From contig JAIUNI010000015.1 in the NCBI GenBank assembly GCA_020161935.1, positions 62,001-126,000 on the forward strand: a stretch of DNA of 64,000 nt, read 5' to 3'. Within the stretch, counting starts at the first letter, position 1. The number at the start of each line of letters is the position of its first letter. Below, piece by piece: positions 26,146 through 34,754 of the stretch. The DNA is from Chloroflexota bacterium (lineage in GTDB: Bacteria > Chloroflexota > Anaerolineae > Aggregatilineales > Phototrophicaceae). The notes beneath the pieces are model-generated. The model had not been told where the DNA came from and did no database searches. It was given only the letters and a program-made list of their open reading frames with translations. The position numbers and the translations under genes were made by a program.

Positions 26146-28050
26146 TTACTGTTTTTGGAGGAGGGCTGGTCGGGTGAGCGCGGCGGAAATCCAACCTTCG
26201 CCGCCTTCGAAACGCACATACAGCCATTCACCGTCGTCGCTGCGGTCGATGACCTCAAGCGGGGTGCCGTTGGCGAGCTTGATGAGGATGGTGTCGTTGG
26301 TGCTGGGGCCGGAGCGAATGTTGACCACGCCGCCGCTGGTCGCTACGAAGCGCATCTCGGTCGTGCCGTCGGGGGTTGTGGTGTTGTTCGTAGTGGTTGT
26401 CGTGGTTTGACCGGCGCATTCGGGCTGTTCCGCCAACCACGCGGTTGCCGCTTGTATTACGGGGTCGTCGTCTGTGCCGTAGACGCTGTAATCGGTGGGG
26501 ATGACCACATCGGGTTCGATAAAGGGCGGCAGTGGGTCGCCTTCGGGCGTGATGCCGACATCGCTGACGACATCCATAATCGAGCCATCAAAGAGTGGGA
26601 TGATCCTCAGACCATCGCTCAGATAACCGCTGGTGGTTTCACCGAAGATACGGGTCGCGCCGTCTTTGCGGCTGCGGAAAATATAGGCGGTCATTTCGCC
26701 CATGCTGGCGGTGTAGGGACTGACGAGTACCGCGATTGGCGGGTCTTCGGTTTCGACCAGATAGGGATCATCGACACGGTAAAAGTCGGTCACTTCGGGG
26801 AAGCTGTCGAACTCATAGGTGTACCAGCTCACATCACCGGCGATGTCCTTGAGGCCGAACCAGCGACCGTCCCCGCGCAGCGGCGCGAGGGCAAGGCTCA
26901 TCACCAAAGCCTGCCCACCGGGGTTGCGGCGCACATCGACAATCCAGCCGCACGTCCCTTGCTGATCGATCTCGCGGATGAGCTGCTGTGCGTCATAAGA
27001 ATAATCGAAATCGGCTCCGCTAACGCCTGCGGTATAGGTTTCGATATAGCCAATTTGCGGGTCGAGATGCCAGCCGATGACCGGAAGGGAGGTGCTGTAA
27101 AAACCGGATGTTAGGCGGAGGCTGAAGCGTCCGGTTTCGCCGGGGCGTTCCACGTCCAAGCGAATGGTTTCACGCCCATCCGACTCAGGAATCCGATCAG
27201 CTTGCCGGTCGTTGATGGTATAAATGAGGTCGCCGACCATCAAGCCCGCGTCGCCGGCAGGTGAGTCGGGGTAGACCATCGTCACGGTCAGATAATCATC
27301 TGTCGCTAACTGTTCCGCTTCGAAGCCGTAGCCGCGACTGGAGATTAGTTCCTCCGGCGAAATGACTTCGGCATTATGGGCGCTGATGTCGTTGAGCTTC
27401 ACGAAGACATCCGACAGCGCCTCGCGGGCATCATCGAGTGAACTAAACTGGTCAACTGAGTCTAAGGCATCTTCAATGAGTGTGTCCCAATCGACTTCGC
27501 TGCCATAGACGAAGTTGGCGCGTACCATCCGCAGCGCTTCGCCCAAATACAGCGGCGCGGAGACATCATCCTCGAACACGATGCTTTCGGTCAGCGGCAG
27601 CAGGTCATCATGCGGTGCGGAAATCAGCAGATAGTCGTAGCGACCACCACCCGCAGCATAACGGCTGTCGTCGGCGATGAGGCTGGTGTACTCTGTCCGG
27701 TTGGCGCGGCTGGTGTAGAGGCAAATGCCCATCTTGCCGCCGTTGACAATTTCATAGTCATAGCCGGGGATGTCGTCCGCCATGCGTTCGCAGGCATCAT
27801 CGAGCGAGCGGTTGTGGATGCGGCGGCTGGGGCGGGCATCGAACTGGATATACGAGTCGCCGTTGGTATAGGTGTAAACGCCGGAAGGGACGAGTTCGTA
27901 ACCCTGTGGGAGTTGGAAGCTGATGCCGAGGGTGTGGTTAAAACGGGTTTCCCAGTTGCTATCTTGGGCGTTGGCCTGTGCCATGCTGACGGAAAGGGTC
28001 AATAGGCTGCCAAGTGTAAAGAGGATGTTCCGCCAGTGTTTCATCTGCAT
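26146..28050 (-). CDS. Secreted S41-family peptidase with PDZ and SH3 domains
   Basis: A 634-residue exported protein. Order: signal peptide (about 1-28), a beta-rich N-terminal domain (30-165), a helical segment typical of S41 proteins (165-235, LGEALRMVRANFVYG), PDZ (about 250-315, VYPDSPAGDAGLMVGDLIYTIND), TSPc catalytic domain (about 325-530), an Asn/Thr linker and an SH3b domain (about 575-625, VVNIRSGPSTNDTI). The Ser is present in TASMGEMTA. The catalytic Lys of the CtpA FGKG motif is not: the segment reads FGETTSGYL, as in the tricorn/IRBP-like branch. It could be a peptidase with a different triad or a binding protein. Confidence 0.87.
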   Translation of the reverse strand: MQMKHWRNILFTLGSLLTLSVSMAQANAQDSNWETRFNHTLGISFQLPQGYELVPSGVYTYTNGDSYIQFDARPSRRIHNRSLDDACERMADDIPGYDYEIVNGGKMGICLYTSRANRTEYTSLIADDSRYAAGGGRYDYLLISAPHDDLLPLTESIVFEDDVSAPLYLGEALRMVRANFVYGSEVDWDTLIEDALDSVDQFSSLDDAREALSDVFVKLNDISAHNAEVISPEELISSRGYGFEAEQLATDDYLTVTMVYPDSPAGDAGLMVGDLIYTINDRQADRIPESDGRETIRLDVERPGETGRFSLRLTSGFYSTSLPVIGWHLDPQIGYIETYTAGVSGADFDYSYDAQQLIREIDQQGTCGWIVDVRRNPGGQALVMSLALAPLRGDGRWFGLKDIAGDVSWYTYEFDSFPEVTDFYRVDDPYLVETEDPPIAVLVSPYTASMGEMTAYIFRSRKDGATRIFGETTSGYLSDGLRIIPLFDGSIMDVVSDVGITPEGDPLPPFIEPDVVIPTDYSVYGTDDDPVIQAATAWLAEQPECAGQTTTTTTNNTTTPDGTTEMRFVATSGGVVNIRSGPSTNDTILIKLANGTPLEVIDRSDDGEWLYVRFEGGEGWISAALTRPALLQKQ

Positions 28051-28185
28051 ACGCCTAGCTCCGATTCATACTCAACCTGCCTGTGATGTGGAGGGGATAA
28101 CGATGTTATCATTTCATTGTAACGGCAAGTATCGTTCCGAAATGTGAGAGTTATGTGAAATCGGTATAGGCAGGTCTATAGAAGG

Positions 28186-29046
28186 TTAGACGAGCAGAAG
28201 CAGCGTCCCGCAAACAATCAACGCGAGGCCGAGGAGCGCCTTGCGCGATATGCTTTCTTTGAGGAAGAAGAACGAGAAGGCGACGGTGACGACAATACTG
28301 AGTTTATCTATCGGGACGACAATGCTGGCGCTGCCTTCTTGTAGGGCGCGGTAGTAGCACAGCCACGACAGACCGGTGGCGATGCCGGATAAGCCGATGA
28401 ACAGCCAGCTCCGTTGATCAATCCCTTTGATGAGCGTGTATTTCCGCTGGCCGATGACGATGCCCCACGCCATGATGAGGACGACAATCGTGCGGATGGC
28501 TGTACCCAAGTTGGATTCGACCCCTTGAATGCCGATTTTGCCGAGGATTGAGGTGAGCGCGGCGAACAGGGCTGAGAGCGCGGCGAAAAAGAACCACGAC
28601 CGCGACTCGGCACTGTTATAAGCGAGGTCTTTACGCTCGATCATGAGCAGCGTCCCTGCCGCGATGCCGACCATCGCTACCCCTTTTAACACGGTCAGGG
28701 TTTCGCCGAGGAAGATGAAGGCCAACAGCATGGCGAGGATGGTGCTGCTTTTGTCGACCGGCGTGACCTTGTTGACGCTGCCGATTTGCAGGGCGCGGAA
28801 ATAGCACAGCCATGATGCGCCGGTGGCTAAACCGGAGAGGATGAGAAAGATGAAACTGTGGAAGGTGATGTCCGGCAGGGTATTGGCAGAACCCACGATA
28901 AACACCATGAGCCACGAGAAGATGACCACAACGACCGTTCGCAGCGCGGTGGCGAGGGTCGAATCCACGCCTCGGATGCCGACCTTCGCCAGAACAGCCG
29001 TGAGACCCGCGAAACCAGCCGAACCGACCGCAAATGCTAGCCACAT
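28186..29046 (-). CDS. EamA/DMT-family transporter
   Basis: A 286-residue inner-membrane protein of ten helices made of two EamA repeats (about 1-137 and 150-286). The repeats are strikingly alike: each has KVGIRGVDSTLATALRT or KIGIQGVESNLGTAIRT, then GLATGASWLCYFRALQIG or GIATGLSWLCYYRALQEG, and a PVDKSS/PIDKLS segment. DMT proteins of this class export metabolites or amino acids; the substrate is unknown. It has a weak ribosome site and no partner gene on the same strand. Confidence 0.92.
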   Translation of the reverse strand: MWLAFAVGSAGFAGLTAVLAKVGIRGVDSTLATALRTVVVVIFSWLMVFIVGSANTLPDITFHSFIFLILSGLATGASWLCYFRALQIGSVNKVTPVDKSSTILAMLLAFIFLGETLTVLKGVAMVGIAAGTLLMIERKDLAYNSAESRSWFFFAALSALFAALTSILGKIGIQGVESNLGTAIRTIVVLIMAWGIVIGQRKYTLIKGIDQRSWLFIGLSGIATGLSWLCYYRALQEGSASIVVPIDKLSIVVTVAFSFFFLKESISRKALLGLALIVCGTLLLLV

Positions 29047-29211
29047 GATGGATTACCTATCACACAAATAGGCCAATAATCAGCCTATGGCTTTAATCAT
29101 AGCGAGGCCGCCGGACAAAGCAAAACGGCGGTAATGATTTTGAGGGCGTAAGATAGTATGCGTATCACTGCTCTAATTGAGACGTGGTATCAATTTAAGG
29201 GAGTCGTTTGC

Positions 29212-30102
29212 ATGGATGTCATTATTATTGGCGGCGGGGTGTCGGGCTTGAGTGCGGCGATGTATCTAGGGCGTTTCCGGCGGCAGGTGCTGGTGGTCGA
29301 TGGGGGAAAGCCAGCCAACCGCTTTACCCATGCGTCACACAGTTTTTTTACGCGGGATGGGATTGCGCCGGGGGAACTACTGGCGATTGGGCGGGAGCAG
29401 TTGGCGAAGTACGACACGGTGGAACTCAAAAACGGCGAGGTGACGAGTATTGTTGAAGATGCGGGTCGGTTTACGGTGACATTAGCGGACGGCAGCCAGT
29501 ACCAGACGGGCAAGGTGCTGCTGGCGACCGGCCTGAAAGATGGACTGCCAGCGATAGCCGGTATCGAGCCGCTGTGGGGCAAGAGTGTGTTCTCGTGTCC
29601 GTTCTGCGATGGTTGGGAGCATCGTGACCAACCGGTAGTCATCGTGGCGAATGCCGAGGCGGCGTTCCATGTGGCGAAGCTGCTGCGGGTGCTGACGGCA
29701 GACTTGGTGATCTGCACCAACGAGCCAGCCGAGTTTGACGCGGAACAGGCGGCGAAGCTGAAGGAACACGGTATCCGCGTGATCGAAACGCCGATAGCAC
29801 GGTTCGATGCCGAGGGTGAGCAACTGACGCAGATCGTGTTTAAGGACGGCAGCGTGTTACCTCGAACGACGGCCTTCATCCGAACATGGCTGATGCAGCC
29901 GAACAGCCTTGCGGAACTGCTGGGCTGCGAGACGGATGAACACGATATGATTACGATTGACAGCGGCGGACGAACCTCGGTGAAGGGTGTGTATGCGGCG
30001 GGCGACTTGACCGGACAGGCACGGCAGGTTGTGAACGCGACACATCAGGGGGCGTGGGCGGGGATTGCCATCAACAATGACCTGATTGCCGAGCAGTGGT
30101 AG
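29212..30102 (+). CDS. Thioredoxin-reductase-like FAD/NAD(P) oxidoreductase
   Basis: ATG 29212, nine bases after AAGGGAG, gives 296 residues. N-terminal FAD-binding GGGVSGLSAAMYLGRF (Rossmann GxGxxG-type) is followed by LLATGLKD, a redox-active pair in FSCPFCDGWE (CPFC, compared with CATC/CAVC in TrxB) and a C-terminal AAGDLTGQARQV FAD segment. The NADPH-binding GxGxxA motif is degenerate (VVIVANAEAAFHVAKLL). Close relatives reduce disulfides or act in natural-product disulfide formation. No thioredoxin gene is nearby. The longer in-frame start at 29158 lacks a ribosome site. Confidence 0.88.
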   Translation: MDVIIIGGGVSGLSAAMYLGRFRRQVLVVDGGKPANRFTHASHSFFTRDGIAPGELLAIGREQLAKYDTVELKNGEVTSIVEDAGRFTVTLADGSQYQTGKVLLATGLKDGLPAIAGIEPLWGKSVFSCPFCDGWEHRDQPVVIVANAEAAFHVAKLLRVLTADLVICTNEPAEFDAEQAAKLKEHGIRVIETPIARFDAEGEQLTQIVFKDGSVLPRTTAFIRTWLMQPNSLAELLGCETDEHDMITIDSGGRTSVKGVYAAGDLTGQARQVVNATHQGAWAGIAINNDLIAEQW

Positions 30103-30264
30103 TGGTAAGTAGGAGAAATACGGGAGAATTGAACCGCCAAGTCGCCAAGAACGCCAAGATCAAGGCGGAGAGATTTAACACAAAGGCTCAATGGCACAAA
30201 GGCACGGAGGGAATACGAGAATTGAACCGCAGAGACGCGGAGGACGCAGCGAAATACGGAGAGG
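30103..30264. repeat. CCGCCAAGTCGCCAAGA / CCGCAGAGACGC repeats
   Basis: Between the oxidoreductase and its terminator lie TTGAACCGCCAAGTCGCCAAGAACG (30128) and TTGAACCGCAGAGACGCGGAGG (30218). Both belong to the dispersed intergenic repeat family also seen at 12535, 21298, 23985, 24032, 24105 and 34366. No gene. Confidence 0.7.
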
Positions 30265-30292
30265 GGCTTGCTGGTGGCAAGCCTTTTTTATT
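30265..30292 (+). terminator. Intrinsic terminator
   Basis: Stem GGCTTGC/GCAAGCC with a five-base loop and a run of six T on the plus strand. It would end plus-strand transcripts from the oxidoreductase before they enter the opposing 30304 gene. Confidence 0.85.
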
Positions 30293-30303
30293 GGGGATAC
30301 GGG

Positions 30304-31128
30304 TTAGGCGGGCTGGTGTTCGTGCGGGAGGGGGAAGCGCATCGAGAACGACCAGTTTTGTCCGTCGAGGCGGACGGCGTTGGCGGTGCTGCGGAGTTCG
30401 AGGTAGCGGTCATATTGGTCGAAGCTGATGTACAGGCTGTAAACCGAGTCGCGTTTGATGGTGGTCGGGTCATCCAAATCCGGCCAACCGGCGGGCCAAG
30501 CCACAGCGTCCGAGGTGTCATAAGGCCACAGGATGACTTCGAACTGCTGCGGCAGCCATGTTTGTGCGTCGGGGTGGCTGTAGGCGACCAGCTTGTCGAA
30601 CAGGTCGATCAGCGGCTGGGGTGCGGCGAGTTGGCGGGCTTCTTCGTCATTCCACAAGTCGCCGTAGATGGACACCATTTTTTCGCCGAGTTGAGGGTCA
30701 TTCAGCCAGATGACGTTGCTGGGCTGGTCCGTTTTGGGGTAGTAGGTGTCGTCAGCTTTGAGGGCGTAGAGATCAGCGTTGATGTTGAGGTCGGCTTTCA
30801 GGTCGGCGAGTTCAGTGTTAGTAAGCTGAACCGAGACAAATTCGAGTGCGTCGGCAGGGCCAATGCGCTGGTAGATGACGAGGCCGTTGTCATACAGCAC
30901 GAAGGCCGGTTCGTCCGAGCCGATGACCATACGCCACGGGTCGTAAATGGTGAGCATGACCAGCGGCTGGGGTTGTTCGTTTGCTGGCGTGGGGCTGGGC
31001 GGTGGTGGGGTCATGGTGATTGCCATATCCGGTGTTATGGGCGCGGCGAAGGTGGCGGCAAGGGTCGTCAACAGTATGAGCATGATGCTGAGGATGGTCA
31101 TGGGGGTTCGAGGTTGTAAGCGTTTCAT
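30304..31128 (-). CDS. Secreted hypothetical protein
   Basis: Not recognised. ATG 31128, with AAAGGAA upstream, gives 274 residues; a longer in-frame start would run through the 31.2-kb conserved element. A signal peptide or anchor (about 8-28, MTILSIMLILLTTLAATFAA) is followed by a Pro/Thr linker, then a soluble domain with WRMVIGSDEPAFVLYDNGLVIYQR, VQLTNTELADLKADL, VIWLNDPQLGEK and WPAGWPDLDDPTTI. The opening of the soluble domain (FVLYDNGLVIYQ...TELADL) resembles secreted proteins that carry a strand-rich repeat plus a helix, but I cannot name a family. Divergent from the cytochrome peroxidase gene. Confidence 0.75.
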   Translation of the reverse strand: MKRLQPRTPMTILSIMLILLTTLAATFAAPITPDMAITMTPPPPSPTPANEQPQPLVMLTIYDPWRMVIGSDEPAFVLYDNGLVIYQRIGPADALEFVSVQLTNTELADLKADLNINADLYALKADDTYYPKTDQPSNVIWLNDPQLGEKMVSIYGDLWNDEEARQLAAPQPLIDLFDKLVAYSHPDAQTWLPQQFEVILWPYDTSDAVAWPAGWPDLDDPTTIKRDSVYSLYISFDQYDRYLELRSTANAVRLDGQNWSFSMRFPLPHEHQPA

Positions 31129-31463
31129 CAGCAGGTTCCTTTCATTATCGGACTGCTGATATAGACGGACGTGGGGGGGAGATGGTTCCGAGTTACCTGA
31201 TAAACAGGTGGTAACAGGTGGCGTGATCCTTCCTGACCTCGATTTGTGAAGGTGCGGTTTGAATTGGCAAACCGAATTCAAACGGAAGGTGATGCGATCA
31301 TGCTGTTACGGCACGTTTCCAAATTGATACTTACTTCATTTTTAGCTGTGACAAAGATCATATATAGCCTGTGCGATTATTACTACAGAGCATTCTCATA
31401 ATTTGTTAACCTTCTCATAAGGGGGTGTATCCCTCTAAGCATCCATAAGAAGGGGAACGTATT
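31129..31463. other. Divergent intergenic with conserved element
   Basis: Holds copy B of the 81-bp conserved element (31204-31284) and an AT-rich stretch leading to the cytochrome peroxidase start, with AAGGGGAA as ribosome site. No small gene is seen. Confidence 0.6.
31204..31284 (+). other. Conserved 81-bp non-coding element, copy B
   Basis: Plus-strand counterpart of 14739-14819, same length, no gaps, 66 of 81 identical. It starts with the direct repeat ACAGGTG-GTA-ACAGGTG, then the CCTTC...GAAGG pairing. A clean stem CGGTTTG/CAAACCG and an overlapping palindrome GTTTGAATT...AATTCAAAC follow. It lies 180 bases upstream of the cytochrome peroxidase ATG in the same orientation. Confidence 0.72.
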
Positions 31464-32456
31464 ATGCGAAAAAATCCATTAACTCTATTACTTTTAGCGG
31501 GTATATTCACCGTCTTCACCGGCATGGTGTTGTATGCCCAAGACGCGCGTGAACCTGTCGTGCGCGGATTGTTCGCGACACTGCCGGACGAAGCGCCTGT
31601 ACCGGACGATAACCTGATGACTGCCGAAAAGGTTGAATTGGGCAAGATGCTCTATTTTGAACCGCGACTTTCGGCAAGTGGTGTCATCTCGTGCCATACC
31701 TGCCACAACCTGAGCCTCGGCGGAACCGACCGGCTGCCAACATCGCTGGGACACAACTTCCAAACCGGTGGACGGAACGCACCGACCGTCTTAAACGCGG
31801 CGTTCTTTAACCTGCAATTCTGGGATGGGCGGGCGAATGGCTTGGAAGCCCAAGCACAGGGGCCCATTCAGGCGGGCGTGGAAATGGCGATGCCGGCTGA
31901 TCTCGCAGTCAGCACGATTGCAGATATTGAAGGCTACCAGCCGTACTTTGAGGCTGCATTCCCCGGTGAAGAAAATCCGATCACCTTTGAAAATATCGCC
32001 AAAGCGATTGCCTCATTCGAGCGCACGCTGATTACGCCAGACGATGCACTTGACCAATATTTACGTGGTGACGAGAGCGCCCTTTCGGACGACGCGAAGC
32101 GCGGGATGGAAGTGGTGGCACAGGTTGGGTGTTTGGCCTGCCATAACGGCCCGATGCTTTCACTGGGTACGCTCATCAGTTTTAGACACGGTAATGACGT
32201 GGGCGCGGCAAAGGTGACGGGTGAAGAAGCTGACGAGTATCTGTTCCGCATCGCGACATGGCGCAATGTTTCGCTGACCGCGCCCTATTTCCATGATGGC
32301 AGCGCGGCGACACTTGAAGACGCGGTACGGACGATGGCAAGTGTGCAGCTTAACCGCACGCTCACCGACGATGAGGTGAAGTATATCGTCGCGTTCCTGA
32401 GTTCACTTGAAGGTGATATTCCTGAAGTAACCATTCCTGAACTGCCAGCCGACTAG
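31464..32456 (+). CDS. Di-haem cytochrome c peroxidase (MauG/CcpA family)
   Basis: A 330-residue exported protein with a signal peptide (about 1-26) and two c-type haem motifs: C77-H-T-C80-H81 and C223-L-A-C226-H227. The surrounding segments (ELGKMLYFEPRLSASGVISC, FQTGGRNAPTVLNAAFFNLQFWDGR, KAIASFERTL, RIATWRNVSLTAPYFHDG) match bacterial di-haem peroxidases, which reduce hydrogen peroxide using a small electron donor. The extracytoplasmic location is inferred from signal and haem motifs. The ribosome site is AAGGGGAA. A terminator follows at 32483. Confidence 0.95.
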   Translation: MRKNPLTLLLLAGIFTVFTGMVLYAQDAREPVVRGLFATLPDEAPVPDDNLMTAEKVELGKMLYFEPRLSASGVISCHTCHNLSLGGTDRLPTSLGHNFQTGGRNAPTVLNAAFFNLQFWDGRANGLEAQAQGPIQAGVEMAMPADLAVSTIADIEGYQPYFEAAFPGEENPITFENIAKAIASFERTLITPDDALDQYLRGDESALSDDAKRGMEVVAQVGCLACHNGPMLSLGTLISFRHGNDVGAAKVTGEEADEYLFRIATWRNVSLTAPYFHDGSAATLEDAVRTMASVQLNRTLTDDEVKYIVAFLSSLEGDIPEVTIPELPAD

Positions 32457-32482
32457 CTCTTTGCTGGCTCTCCTTGAACAAG

Positions 32483-32520
32483 CAGCCCACCTACTCCTGA
32501 TGCGTGGGCTGTTTGTTTTT
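32483..32520 (+). terminator. Intrinsic terminator after cytochrome peroxidase
   Basis: Stem CAGCCCAC/GTGGGCTG with a 13-base loop followed by TTTGTTTTT, directly downstream of the peroxidase stop. Confidence 0.85.
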
Positions 32521-32529
32521 GTGGGTGTG

Positions 32530-33417
32530 TCACCACTTCTGCGCCCACTCCGGCGCGGGCTGCGGGTCGGGCTTGTTGGCGTTGAAGTCGGCGAGTTCGG
32601 TGAGTTGGAGTTCGCCGTTGGTGAGGGCTGCGGCGTAGAGTTTGCCTTCTTTGGCGAGGACGAGGCGACCCTGCTGGTCGAAGTCTGCCCAGTTAACACC
32701 GTCCAACAAGGGCTGGGTACTATTACCCTTTATAGAATAGCGATATTCAAGTTGATTATAAGCACCACCCTGTTTTTTATCCGGGATATAGCCGTAATAC
32801 TTAGTAAAGAGTTTGAAGTCACCCAACGCCTTGCTCCAAATATAAGGCGATGCATTATAAGAATCACCCGGCGTATAAACACCTTTTTCAAAAAGTTCCC
32901 AGCCATTGTTGGTTAGAAAAACGTCTTTATTATCGGCAAATATGTGGTACGGGTTTATGTCAAGGTGTTCGATAACAATATTGAGCTGAGGCACTGTTCT
33001 TGTAGGGTGCAAACCTGCATCGGTATAAAGGCGAAGGGTTGTGTTATCTAGAAATTGACCGCCCGGCACATCTATACCCTGCCAAAGTGTTAAAGCGGTA
33101 AAGTAGGGTGTTTTGCTAACTGCTTTATAAAATAGCAGCTTATCTGTCTGGCGATTCTGCATTTCCAGCGCTTTATTCAAGCGCCAGTTATAAAAAGAAT
33201 AGAAGAACAAGTTGCCATCCGGCGACAAATCACCTTGATATTCTTCAACCGTTCCTCGTAACCATTGTCCGGCCTCAAAGGTATCGGTATCGGTGTGCCA
33301 CTTAATCATCTGCACCCAATCCTTTGGCCCACGCCGCAGGATGACACCGATGGGTGCTTGACGCGCGAGCAGCACGAACAGGCGGGCGGGATGATGGGTA
33401 GGGTTTTCTGTGCTCAT
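32530..33417 (-). CDS. Conserved hypothetical protein
   Basis: A 295-residue soluble protein with no signal peptide. The N-terminus, PARLFVLLARQAPIGVILRRGPKDWVQMIKWHTDTDTFEAGQWLRG, and the segment LSPDGNLFFYSFYNW suggest a WD/beta-propeller-like or reporter-style protein. Later segments (TALTLWQGIDVPGGQF, YIWSKALGDFKLFTK, LLDGVNWADFDQQGRLVLAKEGKLYAA) repeat the strand pattern. I cannot assign a function. The middle section (32740-33260) is visibly more AT-rich than either end. ATG 33417 overlaps the TGA of the upstream VOC remnant by four bases. Confidence 0.75.
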   Translation of the reverse strand: MSTENPTHHPARLFVLLARQAPIGVILRRGPKDWVQMIKWHTDTDTFEAGQWLRGTVEEYQGDLSPDGNLFFYSFYNWRLNKALEMQNRQTDKLLFYKAVSKTPYFTALTLWQGIDVPGGQFLDNTTLRLYTDAGLHPTRTVPQLNIVIEHLDINPYHIFADNKDVFLTNNGWELFEKGVYTPGDSYNASPYIWSKALGDFKLFTKYYGYIPDKKQGGAYNQLEYRYSIKGNSTQPLLDGVNWADFDQQGRLVLAKEGKLYAAALTNGELQLTELADFNANKPDPQPAPEWAQKW

Positions 33418-33509
33418 GTGATCGCGCCTTTGGTCATGTCGAGGATGGCGAGGATGTTGCCGAAGGGGTCATCGACTTTGAGCATCACACAGTCAATTTT
33501 GCGGAGCAT
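33414..33509 (-). pseudogene. Internally deleted VOC/glyoxalase gene remnant
   Basis: An intact 31-codon frame, MLRKIDCVMLKVDD followed directly by PFGNILAILDMTKGAIT. The first half is the normal start of a glyoxalase/VOC protein and the second half is the normal end (DPFGN-x-L...LDMTKG). About 90 codons that should lie between are missing, and the fusion kept the reading frame. It overlaps the start of the next gene (ATGA). Either a decayed gene or a very small relic still used for translational coupling. Confidence 0.75.
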
Positions 33510-33543
33510 GGAAATACCTCTCTCGCATCATCGGTATGGCAAA

Positions 33544-33828
33544 CTACAGTGCTTCTTCAGCCGGTTCGTCCATTGGAGTTGTCCAACTGCCTGTCACAAG
33601 TGCTTCAATATCCAAGCCATCATCAAGATCAGGCCAATAGATACTAAAGGCATGAAGTTCAAAGTGGGCTTGCTGTTCAGAAGTGGCGCTTGCCAGCCAC
33701 GGAAACCAGCGCAGCGGTGCGCCAACGACACGTTTGTCTCGCAGCGTAACCCAGATCATGTCGTCACGGAAACTTAGATCAATCGGGTGATTATTTTGAT
33801 GGGTCATACGAATGTGAGATGTCGTCAT
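33544..33828 (-). CDS. DUF2442-family protein
   Basis: A 94-residue protein starting at ATG 33828, eight bases after GGAG. It has the DUF2442 layout: LSFRDDMIWVTLRDKRVVGAPLRWFPWLASAT, then a short helix and IYWPDLDDGLDIEALV. A second member of the family lies at 54419 (NPLNWHLWLAEAT, AYWPDLDNGLDAEEMM). In other genomes DUF2442 genes often sit next to toxin-antitoxin-like DUF4160 genes; none is seen here. Function unknown. Confidence 0.88.
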   Translation of the reverse strand: MTTSHIRMTHQNNHPIDLSFRDDMIWVTLRDKRVVGAPLRWFPWLASATSEQQAHFELHAFSIYWPDLDDGLDIEALVTGSWTTPMDEPAEEAL

Positions 33829-33965
33829 TTTGGTCACTCCACACAATAACTCATCCTAGTGTACCACCATTTAAATCCGTCTTTTGGCGCTACAGCGGTA
33901 GGCACGAATGCGCTACTATGGGTTGGTAGACAGCGCAATGATCCGGGGAATACGACTGAACCGCT

Positions 33966-34256
33966 ATGCACAATACGTTCGCCGAGGCACAGGCACAATT
34001 TATCACGGGGGATTATGACGCGGCGCTGGCGAGCTTCCAACACTTGAGCAGCCGCGAACCGTTGGAGACGATGCCGCTGGCGGGGATGGCGCTCTGCTAC
34101 TACGCGCTGGGTAAAACGCCGCACGCCCGCCGCATGTGGAAGATCATCGTCAGCCGCGACGAACGCTACCTGCTGCCGCGCTTCCTTCGCAAGGAACTCG
34201 GTTGGCCGGACGCGATGCTGGAGACGGCGCGGAAGGTCAACGAATTGGTGGTGTAG
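33966..34256 (+). CDS. Small TPR-like protein
   Basis: A 96-residue all-helical protein. Helix pairs AEAQAQFITGDYDAALASFQHLSSREP and AGMALCYYALGKTPHARRMWKIIVSRDE have the spacing of tetratricopeptide repeats, so it probably mediates protein contacts. The ribosome site is weak. Neighbours give no functional clue. Confidence 0.75.
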   Translation: MHNTFAEAQAQFITGDYDAALASFQHLSSREPLETMPLAGMALCYYALGKTPHARRMWKIIVSRDERYLLPRFLRKELGWPDAMLETARKVNELVV

Positions 34257-34400
34257 GACAATGGCGATACAAAGATTGAAGTTTTGTCAGACACCCCACC
34301 CTAACCCTCCCCATAGCAATGGGGAGGGAATAATCCGGCGTTTGGACACCTGACTTACACAGCAGACGCAGAGAACGCCAAGAACAATGCGGAGAAAGAA
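34257..34400. repeat. Hairpin and repeat between genes
   Basis: Contains CCTCCCCATAGCAATGGGGAGG (34303-34324) and CAGACGCAGAGAACGCCAAGA (34365), both members of the dispersed intergenic families. No gene. Confidence 0.6.
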
Positions 34401-34754
34401 TCATGCCGTCCGCAGGATCTTCTCCATCGTTTTGCCTTTGGCTAACTCGTCAATGAGTTTGTCGAGGTAGCGAATTTCGCGCATCGTGGTTTCTTCGATG
34501 TCCTCGACGCGGACACCACATACTACACCTTTAATGAGGCTCCGCGCGGGGTTGAGTTCAGGCGCTTCGGCGATAAAGGTTTCAATATCCGTTTGTTTTT
34601 CGAGCTGCGCTTCAAACTGTTCCTGACTATAGCCCATGAGCCAGCGAATAATCTCATCAACTTCCGCCTTGGTGCGACCCTTGCGTTCGGCCTTATTGAC
34701 ATACTCAGGATACACTCGGACGAAGGGCATTGTATAAATGCGGTGTTTAATCAT
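34401..34754 (-). CDS. DUF2200 protein
   Basis: A 117-residue cytoplasmic protein starting at ATG 34754 after a perfect AAGGAG. It matches DUF2200 end to end: HRIYTMPFVRVYPEYVNKAERKGRTKAEVDEII, WLMGYSQEQFE, AEAPELNPARSLIKGVVCGVRVEDIEE and IRYLDKLIDELAKGKTMEKILR. The family is widespread but has no established function. A longer in-frame start at 34823 lacks a ribosome site. Confidence 0.93.
   Translation of the reverse strand: MIKHRIYTMPFVRVYPEYVNKAERKGRTKAEVDEIIRWLMGYSQEQFEAQLEKQTDIETFIAEAPELNPARSLIKGVVCGVRVEDIEETTMREIRYLDKLIDELAKGKTMEKILRTA

Noticed and set aside
26023..27114. 363-codon open frame on the plus strand opposite the S41 gene
   Set aside because: Antisense shadow, and it begins inside a palindromic repeat and the terminator.
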